Shown: positions 17,814 through 27,581, counted from the stretch's first letter. The stretch: 42,538 nucleotides of DNA from Betaproteobacteria bacterium HGW-Betaproteobacteria-22 (GCA_002842285.1 PHCJ01000020.1:1-42538); one strand, 5' to 3'. Made by a program: numbers and translations. Notes: a model not told the origin generated them from the letters alone.

Positions 17814-18935
17814 ATGGGTGACCGCAGCGGTGAAATCGCAAATAAATCGCTGTGGGTGAGTTTATCCAATATATCTGGGGTTGGCAGTCAAACTTTCTAC
17901 CATCTCCTCAAGACATTTGGCAGTCCTGAAAATATTTACCGTGCCAGTTACAATCAACTGACCGAGATTGTTTCAGCCGCGATTGCATCAGAAATCCTGA
18001 GAGGACCTGTACAGGCTGACATAGACACGCTGACGCAATGGCTAATATCCCCTGACAACCATATCGTAACACTTGCAGATGCTGAATATCCAAAATCACT
18101 TCTGGAAATTTCAGACCCTCCGCCATTTTTATTTGCCAAAGGCGATCTTCGCCTACTCAACCTACCCAGTATCGCTATTGTGGGGAGCCGCAACGCCTCG
18201 GTGCAGGGTGAAAAAAATGCCGAAGCATTTGCTCGCGATTTAAGCGCTTATGGTTTATGCATTATAAGCGGCCTGGCCTTAGGCATTGATGGTGCAGCAC
18301 ACCGCGGCGCACTCAGTGCCAATGGTGCCACAATCGCTGTGGTTGGCACAGGGCTGGACATCGTCTACCCTGCCAAGCATCGAGATCTAGCACATCAAAT
18401 CGCGCAGCGGGGCTTGATTATTTCTGAGTTCGCCTTGGGCACCCCCTCAAAACCCCAGAATTTTCCCAAGCGCAACCGTATTATCAGCGGCCTGAGTCTT
18501 GGCTGTTTGGTCGTTGAAGCTAACCTGCAAAGTGGCTCACAAATCACCGCAAGGCTTGCCGCAGAACAGGGACGGGAGATTTTTGCTATACCAGGCTCCA
18601 TCCATTCACCCATGTCCAAGGGGTGTCATCAGTTAATTAAGCAAGGGGCAAAACTTGTAGACTGCCTACAAGACATTACGGAAGAGTTAAAATTCCATAC
18701 ACAAAACCCCGCCATAGCATTCACAGCTGACAGCCAACCCATGGTAGCCACAACTACTGAGGATACAGGTAACCACCTATTACTTAACGCCATGGGGTTT
18801 GAGGCGGTTGATCTAGAGCAACTAGTTGCTGCGAGTGGCTTGACGGTAAGCGAAGTTTCATCCATGCTTATGTTACTGGAGCTTGAAGGGAAAGTAGCAA
18901 ATTTGGCGGGAGGACAATATCAAAGAATCATATAA
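17814..18935 (+). CDS. dprA: DNA-processing protein DprA (Smf)
   Basis: A 373-residue protein that binds incoming single-stranded DNA and loads RecA during natural transformation. An N-terminal helix-hairpin-helix/SAM-like domain (about 1-75) precedes the Rossmann-type DprA core with GSRNAS, SGLALGIDGAAHRGAL, GTGLDIVYPAKH and the NFPKRNRIISGLS segment. A C-terminal winged-helix domain lies at about 315-370. It follows the LysM gene by 28 bases and precedes smg. The comM gene at 23-24.5 kb also suggests transformation capacity. Confidence 0.96.
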   Translation: MGDRSGEIANKSLWVSLSNISGVGSQTFYHLLKTFGSPENIYRASYNQLTEIVSAAIASEILRGPVQADIDTLTQWLISPDNHIVTLADAEYPKSLLEISDPPPFLFAKGDLRLLNLPSIAIVGSRNASVQGEKNAEAFARDLSAYGLCIISGLALGIDGAAHRGALSANGATIAVVGTGLDIVYPAKHRDLAHQIAQRGLIISEFALGTPSKPQNFPKRNRIISGLSLGCLVVEANLQSGSQITARLAAEQGREIFAIPGSIHSPMSKGCHQLIKQGAKLVDCLQDITEELKFHTQNPAIAFTADSQPMVATTTEDTGNHLLLNAMGFEAVDLEQLVAASGLTVSEVSSMLMLLELEGKVANLAGGQYQRII

Positions 18936-18994
18936 GCAGTAAGTTGCCGTATGCATAAACCATCTTTAACCTGGATTTAATAAGGATAACAACA

Positions 18995-19468
18995 ATGTTT
19001 GAAGTATTGGTTTACATGTTTGAAAACTACATAGACACGCAGTTCAGACCGGACGACAAGACTTTATCTAAAGAGTTATTTGCTGCAGGCTTTGATGAAG
19101 ATGACATTAACGGTGCCTTTGACTGGTTTAACCAACTTGAGGCAATGACCAAAAAATCTGAGCTATTCCAAATGGCGGATCCCGCTAATTTACGCGTCTT
19201 TACCGAAACGGAGCTTAAAAAAATATCTGGTGAGAGTATCGGCTTTATTCTTTTTCTGGTGCAAGCCAAAATACTCAACACATCACAGCGTGAGCTGGTT
19301 CTGGAACTGGCAATGAATGTGCCGCAACCAGAAATCACCATAGAAGAAATGCGCTGGATTGTGCTGATGACAACTTGGGGCGCCAGCAAGTCTGGGCCGA
19401 ACAAGACCAAAGACTACTTATTTATCGAGGACATTCTGCTTAATCAACAAAAGCCGACGCAACACTAA
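18995..19468 (+). CDS. smg: Smg family protein (DUF494)
   Basis: A 157-residue acidic protein of the Smg/DUF494 family, found next to dprA across beta- and gammaproteobacteria; its function is not known. Characteristic features are the N-terminal MFEVLVYMFENYI and the C-terminal WGASKSG segment. It follows dprA by 59 bases with AAGGATAACAACA before the ATG. The topA gene that often comes next is not here. Confidence 0.93.
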   Translation: MFEVLVYMFENYIDTQFRPDDKTLSKELFAAGFDEDDINGAFDWFNQLEAMTKKSELFQMADPANLRVFTETELKKISGESIGFILFLVQAKILNTSQRELVLELAMNVPQPEITIEEMRWIVLMTTWGASKSGPNKTKDYLFIEDILLNQQKPTQH

Positions 19469-19487
19469 CCGTGCTTGTCGGTTTTTT
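19449..19487 (+). terminator. Intrinsic terminator overlapping the smg stop codon
   Basis: AAAAGCCGAC (19449-19458) pairs with GTCGGTTTTTT (19477-19487) with one G-T pair, and the run of T bases follows directly. The smg stop codon (19466-19468) lies in the loop. It ends the LysM-dprA-smg transcript against the convergent metF. Confidence 0.75.
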
Positions 19488-19525
19488 AGCTATTTTCCTG
19501 ATTTAACCGGCAACTTGGTTCAACC

Positions 19526-20359
19526 CTACTCTGCAATATTATCAATAATATGGCTAATGATTGCTGACTGATTCAGCGTGTAAAAATGCAAGCCCGGCAC
19601 GCCTTGTGCGAGCAAAGTTCCACACAGCTCAGAGGCTACATCCACACCAAATGCACGCAGAGAGGCCATGTCGTCGCCATATTCTTCGAGGCGCATTTTT
19701 AACCAGCGCGGAATTTCAGCACCACATACACTAGAAAAACGTGCCAGCTGAGTAATGTTATAAATCGGCATAATACCAGGCACGATAGGCATATTAATAC
19801 CCAATGCATCGCATTGATCCACAAACCTGAAATAGGCATCTGCGTTATAAAAATACTGGGTAATAGCTGAATCGGCACCGGCCTCCATTTTACGTTTCAG
19901 GTTCTGTAAATCTGCCGATGGCGTGCGTGCTTCAGGATGAAACTCCGGATATGCGGCTACCTCAATCGTAAAATGCTGAGCCGTTTCAGCACGGATAAAC
20001 GCTACCAACTCGGATGCATAGCGAAAATCGCCTGCACTTACTTCACCAGAGGGAACATCACCGCGCAATGTCACCAGACGCTTAATCCCGTGTGACTGGT
20101 AAGCCTGCAATAAGTCACGGATTTCTTCACGACTGGATGAAATGCAAGATATATGCGGTGCCGCCTGAAAGCCTTCTTGCTGAATTTCCAGCACTGTATC
20201 CATCGTTCTGTCACGGGTAGATCCGCCCGCACCAAAGGTCACCGAGAAAAATTCAGGGTTGAATCTTGCCAACTGTGTACGCGCCTCACGTAATTTATCC
20301 ACACCCTCACTGGTTTTAGGGGGGAAAAACTCAAAACTTACTTCAAATTTTTTCGTCAT
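19526..20359 (-). CDS. metF: 5,10-methylenetetrahydrofolate reductase
   Basis: A 277-residue flavoprotein that reduces methylene-THF to methyl-THF for methionine synthesis. The N-terminal FEVSFEFFPPKT with the catalytic Glu, the FSVTFGAGGSTRDRT segment, LRGDVP and the ITQYFYNAD motif are all canonical. I chose the ATG at 20359 (MTKKFEV); the frame continues upstream to 20461 but that part runs into the previous gene. It is the last gene of the ahcY-holin-like-metF operon, 40 bases after its neighbour. Confidence 0.97.
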   Translation of the reverse strand: MTKKFEVSFEFFPPKTSEGVDKLREARTQLARFNPEFFSVTFGAGGSTRDRTMDTVLEIQQEGFQAAPHISCISSSREEIRDLLQAYQSHGIKRLVTLRGDVPSGEVSAGDFRYASELVAFIRAETAQHFTIEVAAYPEFHPEARTPSADLQNLKRKMEAGADSAITQYFYNADAYFRFVDQCDALGINMPIVPGIMPIYNITQLARFSSVCGAEIPRWLKMRLEEYGDDMASLRAFGVDVASELCGTLLAQGVPGLHFYTLNQSAIISHIIDNIAE

Positions 20360-20399
20360 GTTTGCATACTCGTCGATAGACTTCTTTATTATCTCTAAC

Positions 20400-20741
20400 T
20401 TATTTATCCAGCAGCAGCGCAGCCAGCAGCCAGGAAAGCAGGCTGTAGCCCAATGCGCCAATCACTCCCGCAGTGAGTGTTTGCACTTCAAAGCCTTCTA
20501 GCCAGTGGCCAACAGCGTAAAACAGCACACCATTAATCACCAGTATAAACAAACCTAATGTCAGTATCGTGATAGGAAGCGTGAGCAACACTAGGACAGG
20601 TCTAATCAACATATTGACTAACCCGATCACCAGTGAAGCCACCAATGCCGCTGTGAACCCAGCCACGTGAATACCTGGCAGCAGGTAAGCCGTGGCCAGC
20701 AAGGCCACTGCGTTTAGCAACCAAATCAATAATAGCTGCAT
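20400..20741 (-). CDS. Small four-span membrane protein, phage-holin-4 superfamily
   Basis: A 113-residue, almost wholly hydrophobic protein with about four membrane spans and the signature LVIGLVNMLIRPVLVLLTLP. Such proteins are annotated as phage holin family or DUF360 members, but no phage genes are near. In betaproteobacteria this gene commonly sits between ahcY and metF, so it probably has a housekeeping membrane role that is not known. It lies 41 bases after ahcY. Confidence 0.9.
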   Translation of the reverse strand: MQLLLIWLLNAVALLATAYLLPGIHVAGFTAALVASLVIGLVNMLIRPVLVLLTLPITILTLGLFILVINGVLFYAVGHWLEGFEVQTLTAGVIGALGYSLLSWLLAALLLDK

Positions 20742-20782
20742 ATCACAAACCTTTACAGCGGCGCCATCCTAAAATGGGTCAA

Positions 20783-22192
20783 TTAATAACGATAAGTATC
20801 CGGTTTAAAAGGACCTTCTTTTTTCACACCGATATAAGCCGCTTGTTCATCTGTCAGTGTTGACAACTGGGCATTGAGCTTTTTCAATTGCAGTACCGCT
20901 ACTTTCTCATCCAGATGTTTGGGCAAGGTGTAAACACCTACCGGGTATTTCTCAGTTTGCGTAAAGAGCTCAATTTGCGCTATGGTCTGATTTGCAAAAG
21001 AGGAACTCATCACGTAACTTGGGTGCCCTGTACCACACCCTAGATTGACCAGACGACCTTTAGCCAGCAGAATGATTTTTTTGCCATCTGGGAAAATCAC
21101 GTGATCTACCTGTGGCTTGATTTCATCCCATTCATATTTTTCTAACGACGCTACATCAATCTCGTTATCAAAATGGCCAATATTACATACGATGGCCTGA
21201 TCTTTCATTTTGGCCATATGTGCATGCGTAATCACATGATAGTTGCCAGTACAGGTCACAAAAATATCGCCAAATTCCGCCGCATACTCCATGGTCACCA
21301 CGCGATAGCCTTCCATCGCTGCCTGCAATGCACAGATTGGGTCAATTTCTGTCACCCAAACTTGTGCAGATAAGGCGCGCAACGCCTGTGCAGAACCCTT
21401 GCCGACATCGCCATAACCTGCCACCACTGCCACTTTACCTGCAACCATCACGTCCGTCGCACGTTTGATCGCATCAACCAACGACTCACGGCAACCATAT
21501 AAATTATCAAATTTTGATTTGGTCACAGAGTCATTGACATTAATCGCAGGGAAAGCCAATTTGCCTTCTTTGTGCATTTGATACAAGCGATGAACACCTG
21601 TTGTTGTTTCTTCCGTCACGCCTTTGATGTGCTTCAGACGCGTTGAGTACCATGCTGAATCCTGCGCCAGCTTGGATTTGATAGCTGCAAACAAGCAGCC
21701 TTCCTCTTCGCTACTCGGGTTTGCAATCACAGACAAATCTTTTTCTGCGCGTGCGCCAAGATGCAACAACAAAGTCGCATCACCCCCATCATCCAGAATC
21801 ATATTCGAGTAGCCGCCATCCACCCACTCAAAAATACGATGAGTGTAATCCCAGTATTCTGTAAGCGTTTCACCCTTAACTGCAAATACAGGCGTGCCCC
21901 CGGCCGCAATTGCCGCCGCTGCGTGATCTTGTGTAGAGTAGATATTGCATGACGCCCAACGCACCTCTGCACCTAGATCTTTTAATGTTTCAATCAGCAC
22001 CGCTGTTTGAATCGTCATATGCAGGCTGCCTGTAATACGCGCGCCTTTGAGTGGTTGTGATTTCGCAAACTCTTCACGGATTGCCATAAGTCCCGGCATT
22101 TCTGTTTCAGCAATCGCAATTTCTTTGCGTCCAAAAGCCGCTAGGCCAATATCAGCAATGATGTAGTCATTAAATTCAGTCACAGTATTCAT
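20783..22192 (-). CDS. ahcY: Adenosylhomocysteinase (SAH hydrolase)
   Basis: A 469-residue NAD-dependent enzyme that splits S-adenosylhomocysteine into adenosine and homocysteine, relieving product inhibition of methyltransferases. The NAD-binding [11 protein letters not shown], the substrate region with [10 protein letters not shown], and the C-terminal KPDTYRY are all intact. The start is at 22192 behind AAGGAAA. A SAH riboswitch lies immediately upstream, so expression should rise when SAH accumulates. It is the first gene of ahcY-holin-like-metF. Confidence 0.98.
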   Translation of the reverse strand: MNTVTEFNDYIIADIGLAAFGRKEIAIAETEMPGLMAIREEFAKSQPLKGARITGSLHMTIQTAVLIETLKDLGAEVRWASCNIYSTQDHAAAAIAAGGTPVFAVKGETLTEYWDYTHRIFEWVDGGYSNMILDDGGDATLLLHLGARAEKDLSVIANPSSEEEGCLFAAIKSKLAQDSAWYSTRLKHIKGVTEETTTGVHRLYQMHKEGKLAFPAINVNDSVTKSKFDNLYGCRESLVDAIKRATDVMVAGKVAVVAGYGDVGKGSAQALRALSAQVWVTEIDPICALQAAMEGYRVVTMEYAAEFGDIFVTCTGNYHVITHAHMAKMKDQAIVCNIGHFDNEIDVASLEKYEWDEIKPQVDHVIFPDGKKIILLAKGRLVNLGCGTGHPSYVMSSSFANQTIAQIELFTQTEKYPVGVYTLPKHLDEKVAVLQLKKLNAQLSTLTDEQAAYIGVKKEGPFKPDTYRY

Positions 22193-22286
22193 GTGTTGTT
22201 TCCTTGAATGTGTGACCGGGGGGAAGGGGTGTTTGTTAGAGAGTCGCTTACCTCACCCATATCCCGTGCCCGGCACGGTTAATATT

Positions 22287-22360
22287 GGTGAGCGTCGTTT
22301 ACTGCACTTCCTGAGCCTGGGGGCCAATTGAAACATCAGCCCTCGCAACGCTCCTCAGAG
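22287..22360 (-). promoter_or_regulatory. SAH riboswitch upstream of ahcY
   Basis: The reverse strand matches the SAH riboswitch. CTGAGGAGCGTTGCGAGG (22358-22341) carries the 5' half; CTCAG (22315-22311) closes the P1 stem with CTGAG; ACGCTC (22295-22290) pairs back to GAGCGT (22353-22348) as in the family pseudoknot. CCAGGCTCAGG and AACGACGCTCACC are the conserved junction segments. Downstream a CCGTGC/GCACGG hairpin (22264-22278) and a C-rich stretch lead to the ahcY ribosome binding site. In known cases SAH binding turns expression on. Confidence 0.93.
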
Positions 22361-22368
22361 ATTGGCTC

Positions 22369-22396
22369 ATTATACGCGATATTTTTTTGCCTACAA
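22369..22396 (-). promoter_or_regulatory. Sigma-70 promoter of the SAH riboswitch transcript
   Basis: A perfect TATAAT (22374-22369 on the reverse strand) has a weaker TTGTAG (22396-22391) 16 bases upstream. The predicted start near 22362 lies only a few bases ahead of the riboswitch core, supporting the call. Confidence 0.7.
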
Positions 22397-22646
22397 TATA
22401 ACAAGAGCCTTTGGAAGCCGATTATTAATTATGACAAAGGAATCACCGAATAAGTCGTCGAGCCGGATGAAACGCGCATGCCCGCGCGGTATGCATGCTT
22501 AACTGCAAGCTATACCGGCATTAGGTTATGCGGCAACAAAAGAAACAGCGCCCGGGCACTCATAACTCAAAGAAAGGCATGGTAAGATACATTTAAAATG
22601 TAATTGGTTTACTCACTGAAACCGCCAGTCCTTCATAATAGAACCC
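22397..22646. other. Intergenic region between ahcY promoter and small protein gene
   Basis: No gene seen. The sequence holds overlapping inverted repeats: GGTAT (22488-22492) with ATACC (22512-22516) around GCTT (22497-22500) and AAGC (22507-22510), and GCATGCC with GGTATGC just upstream. A CATAAT near 22636 might be a -10 box for the following small gene. Confidence 0.5.
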
Positions 22647-22922
22647 ATGACAAAAACAGAACCATCACCACCAGCAACAGATGGCCTAAAAAGCATCACA
22701 GGCCTGACAGATCAGGAATTTGACGTTTTAACCGCCACCCTTGCAAAAATAAGGACGCCCAAAACAGACGATTGTGGCGCACACGCAAAAATGCTGTCCG
22801 CCGTGCGTAACCAACTACAACAACGCTTAAATCAAGCTGCCAATTTAAACGATGCAGAAAAAGAAAAACTCCTGAATGACATTGCTGAACTGGATCTCAA
22901 AATAAATGTAACCAGTCACTAG
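22647..22922 (+). CDS. Small helical hypothetical protein
   Basis: I do not recognise this 91-residue protein. It is hydrophilic, has no signal peptide or membrane span, one cysteine (about residue 43), and predicted long helices in its second half (LSAVRNQLQQRLNQAANLNDAEKEKLLNDIAELDLKI is Gln/Asn/Glu-rich in parts). It stands alone on the plus strand between the divergent ahcY operon and convergent comM. The ribosome binding site is weak. Amino-acid composition looks protein-like, so it is probably a real gene. Confidence 0.55.
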   Translation: MTKTEPSPPATDGLKSITGLTDQEFDVLTATLAKIRTPKTDDCGAHAKMLSAVRNQLQQRLNQAANLNDAEKEKLLNDIAELDLKINVTSH

Positions 22923-22982
22923 CAATGCTACGACGCATAAAAGCACAAACTCCAACCGTTGCCAATCAAAAAAACTTCCCCT

Positions 22983-24476
22983 TTAGCCCCTGTCTCCTCG
23001 CCTATATTGCACGGCTTCAGCAATGTGCGTTGGTTTAATCTCGCTGGCGCCATCCAGATCTGCAATTGTCCGCGCCACTTTCAAAATGCGGTGATAGGCG
23101 CGTGCTGATAAATTAAGTCTTGTGATCGCAGTTTTTAACAACTGCAGCCCTGCATCATCCGGTTTGCAGTGTTGATCAATCTCCGCCGTAGTCAGAGCGA
23201 AGTTGGCCTTATTTTGTCTGGCTAACTGAATAGCGCGTGCTTTTTCGGCGCGTGCGCGAATGGCCTCACTGCTTTCGGCTGCTTGTGTGCTGGTTAATTC
23301 ATCATTTTTTAATGCGCCCACTTCTAAGTGGAGGTCAATTCTATCCAGCAATGGGCCAGAAATTTTAGCCTTGTAGCGCAACACCTGGTCGGGAGTGCAG
23401 CGACATTTGTTGTTAAAGTGACCCAAGTAACCGCAAGGGCACGGGTTCATCGCCGCGATAAGCTGAAACTGGGCAGGAAAATCAGCCTGGCGTGCCGCAC
23501 GGGAAATATTGATGTAGCCGCTTTCCATAGGCTCACGCAATACTTCAAGTACTTTACGGTCAAACTCCGGCAATTCGTCCAGGAACAAAACACCACGGTG
23601 TGCGAGTGATATTTCACCAGGCCGCGGAATGCCGCCGCCACCCACAAGCGCCACTCCAGAAGCTGTATGGTGTGGTGACCTGAATGGGCGACGTTTCCAA
23701 TTTTCCAGTTTATAGTTGCCATTTAATGATTGTAATGCGGCCGCTTCTAACGCCTCTTCCTCTGTCATGCCGGGTAAAATACCGGCAAAGCGGCTGGCCA
23801 ACATGCTTTTACCGGCACCCGGCGGACCGCTCATCAGCACGCTGTGGCCACCTGCAGCCGCAATTTCCAACGCACGTTTGGCACCGGACTGTCCTTTTAC
23901 CTCGCTAAAGTCTGCATACTGCACATTGGCAGTTTGCCGCGTCGCTTCAGCCTGCACCAAACGGGTGCGGCCAGCTAGATGTGCGCACACTTCCAGCAAT
24001 GAATTGGCAGGATAAATGATGGCATTGCTGACCAGTGCGGCCTCAGCGGCAGATTCTGCCGGCAGAATAAAAGCGCGCCCGCTTTTGTGGGATTTGTAAG
24101 TCATGGCAAGTGCGCCACGAATAGCCCGTAGTTCGCCCGTCAGCGCCAGTTCGCCTGCAAATTCATAGTCTGCCAGTGCTACTTTGGGTATTTGCCCGCT
24201 GGCTGCCAAAATCCCCAGCGCTATGGGAAGATCATAACGTCCACTTTCTTTTGGTAGATCAGCAGGGGCTAGATTCACAGTGATACGCTTGGCGGGAAAT
24301 TCAAACTGGCTGGTTAACAAGGCCGCACGTACGCGGTCTTTACTCTCTTTGACTTCAGCTTCAGGCAGCCCTACTATCGTGAAACTAGGCAGCCCGTTTG
24401 CCAAATGTACTTCGACCACTACTTCCGGCGCATCCATGCCGGTCAGTGCGCGACTATATAAAACGGCAAGGCTCAT
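22983..24476 (-). CDS. comM: YifB/ComM family Mg-chelatase-like AAA+ ATPase
   Basis: A 497-residue branch-migration helicase-type ATPase that, in naturally competent bacteria, helps integrate incoming DNA. It has the N-terminal ChlI-like domain (MSLAVLYSRALTGMDAP), a Walker A GPPGAGKS, Walker B GVLFLDELPEF, the zinc-type cysteines CPCGYLG and CRCTPDQV, and the C-terminal RAYHRILKVARTIADL region. I chose ATG 24476, the family start; the frame is open to 24521. It begins just after ubiK on the same strand, overlapping its stop region closely. Confidence 0.96.
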   Translation of the reverse strand: MSLAVLYSRALTGMDAPEVVVEVHLANGLPSFTIVGLPEAEVKESKDRVRAALLTSQFEFPAKRITVNLAPADLPKESGRYDLPIALGILAASGQIPKVALADYEFAGELALTGELRAIRGALAMTYKSHKSGRAFILPAESAAEAALVSNAIIYPANSLLEVCAHLAGRTRLVQAEATRQTANVQYADFSEVKGQSGAKRALEIAAAGGHSVLMSGPPGAGKSMLASRFAGILPGMTEEEALEAAALQSLNGNYKLENWKRRPFRSPHHTASGVALVGGGGIPRPGEISLAHRGVLFLDELPEFDRKVLEVLREPMESGYINISRAARQADFPAQFQLIAAMNPCPCGYLGHFNNKCRCTPDQVLRYKAKISGPLLDRIDLHLEVGALKNDELTSTQAAESSEAIRARAEKARAIQLARQNKANFALTTAEIDQHCKPDDAGLQLLKTAITRLNLSARAYHRILKVARTIADLDGASEIKPTHIAEAVQYRRGDRG

Positions 24477-24480
24477 ACTG

Positions 24481-24738
24481 TTAACTTTGGCCGGTTGATT
24501 GTGCAGGGGCCGCCTGTTCAAGCTCGGCCAATCTGAGCTCTAATATATCGAGCTTCTCGCGCGTGTTCTTCAAAACCTCAGCCTGCACGTCAAACTCCTC
24601 ACGCGTGACAAGCTCCATTTTGGTGAATATGCTTCTTAATAGTGCATCCATGTTTTTATCCAGATCAGCGAGTGGTGAGGATTTCGCCAACTCTTTGATT
24701 TTATTTGATATTTCATTTAATTTTGATGACTCAAGCAT
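24481..24738 (-). CDS. ubiK: Ubiquinone biosynthesis accessory factor UbiK (YqiC/BMFP)
   Basis: An 85-residue, mostly helical protein of the UbiK/YqiC family, which helps UbiJ and the ubiquinone biosynthetic complex. The N-terminal half is amphipathic (NEISNKIKELAKSS) and residues 45-75 form a coiled coil (TREEFDVQAEVLKNTREKLD), both typical. It precedes comM and is divergent from the TorF-like porin gene, with the sigma-54 promoter between them. Confidence 0.92.
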   Translation of the reverse strand: MLESSKLNEISNKIKELAKSSPLADLDKNMDALLRSIFTKMELVTREEFDVQAEVLKNTREKLDILELRLAELEQAAPAQSTGQS

Positions 24739-24847
24739 GTTCCACTCCTCAAGAATTGCCCTTAGTTTAGCAGATTATGGGGTATTGATGGGAATGCGGC
24801 GTAATATTTTAACATTCTATCTTGTTGATTATTAAAGGTTTTGAATA

Positions 24848-24862
24848 TGGCACAACCTTTGC
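24848..24862 (+). promoter_or_regulatory. Sigma-54 (RpoN) -24/-12 promoter
   Basis: TGGCACAACCTTTGC at 24848-24862 matches the RpoN consensus TGGCAC-N5-TTGC exactly, with GG and GC 12 bases apart. The predicted start is near 24874 and the porin gene begins at 24916. The downstream glnK and amt are classic NtrC/RpoN targets. I could not see a clear NtrC enhancer site in the 100 bases upstream. Confidence 0.9.
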
Positions 24863-24915
24863 TTATCTAGTAGCGTGTGTTTTTCTATTTAATCAAGTTT
24901 GAAGGAGTTAACAAT

Positions 24916-25701
24916 ATGCGTAGATCATTATTATCACTTGCAGTATTGAGCGCACTGTCTTTGCCGTCCGTTTCTTTTGCAGAAGAAGCCACTGCTCAGG
25001 AAACAACAACCGCACCAGAGTCACCCCATGCATTTGCATATAACGTGGGTTTATATAGCCAATATATTTTCCGTGGCTTAACACAGACACGTGAAGATCC
25101 TGCTTTGCAAGGTGGCGTTGATTATAGCCATGCAAGCGGCTTTTATGCAGGGGCATGGGGTTCTAACATTAGCTGGTTAACAGATGCGGATACTTACAAA
25201 AGCTCAAGTCTGGAGCTAGATATTTACGGTGGTTATGCCAACAGCATCGGTGAAACAGGTGTCGATTACAACGTAGGTTTGCTGCAATACATTTATCCGG
25301 GCAGAAAGTTTGGTGGTAAAAAACGCGCTGAAACCACTGAAGTATACGGCAGCTTGAGCTATGGCTGGTTGCAAGGCAAGCTTTCTGTAGTGGTGTCTGA
25401 TGGCGCTTTTGGTTTGGATAACGCGGATGGCAGCACTTATTCCGAGCTGAATCTCACCGTGCCATTTGGCAATGGGCTTTCTGCTTTAGCGCATGTGGGG
25501 TATCAAGACTTTACAGGCAAAGACAACAGCACCTTTGATTACACCGACTGGAAACTTGGGGTAACCAAGTCATGGGATAGCGGTGTAAATATAGGTGCCT
25601 ATTACACAGATACCGATGGCAATAAATCAGATTTTACCGATGCTTCTAACCAGAATATCGCCAAAGAGCAATTCACTGTATTTGTACAGAAGACGTTTTA
25701 A
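24916..25701 (+). CDS. TorF-family putative outer-membrane porin
   Basis: A 261-residue beta-barrel-like protein. A signal peptide ends at about residue 22 (VSFAEEA), followed by alternating aromatic strands (YNVGLYSQYIFRGLTQTRED ... GGVDYSHASGFYAGAWGSN) characteristic of the TorF/TIGR02001 family. The C-terminal residue is Phe, as in outer-membrane barrels. The start at 24916 has GAAGGAG ten bases upstream; an in-frame ATG at 24877 lies at the promoter start. It is the first gene of a porin-glnK-amt unit under a sigma-54 promoter, suggesting a role in nitrogen acquisition. Confidence 0.9.
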   Translation: MRRSLLSLAVLSALSLPSVSFAEEATAQETTTAPESPHAFAYNVGLYSQYIFRGLTQTREDPALQGGVDYSHASGFYAGAWGSNISWLTDADTYKSSSLELDIYGGYANSIGETGVDYNVGLLQYIYPGRKFGGKKRAETTEVYGSLSYGWLQGKLSVVVSDGAFGLDNADGSTYSELNLTVPFGNGLSALAHVGYQDFTGKDNSTFDYTDWKLGVTKSWDSGVNIGAYYTDTDGNKSDFTDASNQNIAKEQFTVFVQKTF

Positions 25702-25781
25702 AGCTAAAGCGTGTTACATGGGGGCGGGTTTAAGCTAAATTCGCTACCACGCAACATCATTCATCTAAAGATAACATTTAG

Positions 25782-26129
<348 letters not shown>

Positions 26130-26136
26130 GGGGAAT

Positions 26137-27558
26137 ATGATGAAAAAACTACTTTCGATGTTAGTGCTTATGACAGCGCTGGGGTTGGGTTATGCCAGCA
26201 TCACCTTAGCTGAAGATACGGCACTTGCCACTGAAATTTCCGCAACCGCAACAGCGACTGCTGCTGATGTTATTACAACTCAGGATGCAGCCGCTGAATC
26301 TGTAGCTAAACCTTTGACAGAAGTGACGGTTAACAAAGGCGATACCGCATGGATGATGGTTGCAACCTTGCTGGTGATTCTCATGACTATTCCTGGCTTA
26401 GCATTGTTCTACGGCGGCCTGGTTCGCAGCAAAAATATGCTGTCGGTTTTGATGCAGGTACTTGTGGTGTTTTCGCTTATTTCTGTACTGTGGGCGCTTT
26501 ACGGCTATAGCCTTGCGTTCGGCAGCGGCTCTGGACTTGTCATTGGCGACCTCGGCAAGGCATTCCTGCAAGGCGTAACGATTGACACCTTGTCAGATAC
26601 ATTTACAGATAATGTAAAAATTCCCGAGATGATTTTTATCGCGTTTCAATGTACATTTGCTGGCATCACTTGCGCGCTGATTGTGGGCTCTTTTGCAGAG
26701 CGCATGAAGTTCAGTGCCGTATTGTTATTCTCAGCATTATGGTTCACGTTAAGCTACATCCCTATCGCGCACATGGTTTGGGGCGCCGGTGGCTACCTGC
26801 TAGACAAAGGTGCACTGGATTTTGCCGGCGGTACGGTTGTACATATTAATGCCGCTGTAGCAGGCTTGGTAGGTGCTTACATGATAGGCAAACGTATTGG
26901 TTACGGTAAAGAGGCATTAACACCGCATAACCTCACGTTGACCATGGTCGGTGCTTCATTGCTGTGGGTGGGCTGGTTTGGCTTCAATGCCGGTTCAAAT
27001 CTTGAAGCAAACGGTGGTGCAACACTAGCATTCGTGAACACGCTGTTCGCGACTGCTGCTGCTGTATTGGCATGGTCAGTAGGTGAAGCATTGCTGAGAG
27101 GTAAGGCTTCTATGTTGGGTGCAGCTTCTGGTGCTGTAGCCGGTCTGGTTGCAATTACACCGGCATGTGGCTCAGTAGGCCCGATGGGAGCAATTATCGT
27201 TGGTTTGGCAGGTGGCTTCCTATGTCTATGGGGTGTGACCGGCTTGAAAAAAATGCTAGGCGCTGATGATTCATTGGACGTATTCGGTGTGCATGGTGTT
27301 GGTGGCGTTGTAGGTGCACTGCTAACAGGCGTATTCACCGCACCGAGCCTGGGCGGTACCGGCGGTGATGATTTCTCAATTGTTTCACAAGTCATGATCC
27401 AGGGCGAGGGCGTGATTATCACCATCTTATGGTCATCGATTGCAGCATTCATTAGCTATAAAGTCGTTGATTTGATTGTCGGTTTACGTGTCACTGAAGA
27501 CGCGGAGCGTGAAGGACTAGACACGACTTCACACGGCGAGCGTGCATACTCACTCTAA
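26137..27558 (+). CDS. amt: Ammonium transporter Amt
   Basis: A 473-residue channel of the Amt/Mep/Rh family. A signal peptide (about 1-25) and an Ala/Thr-rich linker of some 35 residues precede the core, which begins near residue 66 (TAWMMVATLLVILMTIPGLALFYGGL). Conserved pore segments DFAGGTVVHINA and FGVHGVGGVVGALLTG contain the twin histidines. The extended N-terminus is longer than in E. coli AmtB but is seen in other betaproteobacteria. It is co-transcribed with glnK and followed by an intrinsic terminator. Confidence 0.97.
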   Translation: MMKKLLSMLVLMTALGLGYASITLAEDTALATEISATATATAADVITTQDAAAESVAKPLTEVTVNKGDTAWMMVATLLVILMTIPGLALFYGGLVRSKNMLSVLMQVLVVFSLISVLWALYGYSLAFGSGSGLVIGDLGKAFLQGVTIDTLSDTFTDNVKIPEMIFIAFQCTFAGITCALIVGSFAERMKFSAVLLFSALWFTLSYIPIAHMVWGAGGYLLDKGALDFAGGTVVHINAAVAGLVGAYMIGKRIGYGKEALTPHNLTLTMVGASLLWVGWFGFNAGSNLEANGGATLAFVNTLFATAAAVLAWSVGEALLRGKASMLGAASGAVAGLVAITPACGSVGPMGAIIVGLAGGFLCLWGVTGLKKMLGADDSLDVFGVHGVGGVVGALLTGVFTAPSLGGTGGDDFSIVSQVMIQGEGVIITILWSSIAAFISYKVVDLIVGLRVTEDAEREGLDTTSHGERAYSL

Positions 27559-27581
27559 TTGATAGGTAGGTGTTAAACAAC

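Noticed and set aside
20400-20741. Prophage remnant based on the holin-like gene
   Set aside because: No other phage-type gene, integrase or attachment repeat is near, and the gene sits in a normal metabolic operon.
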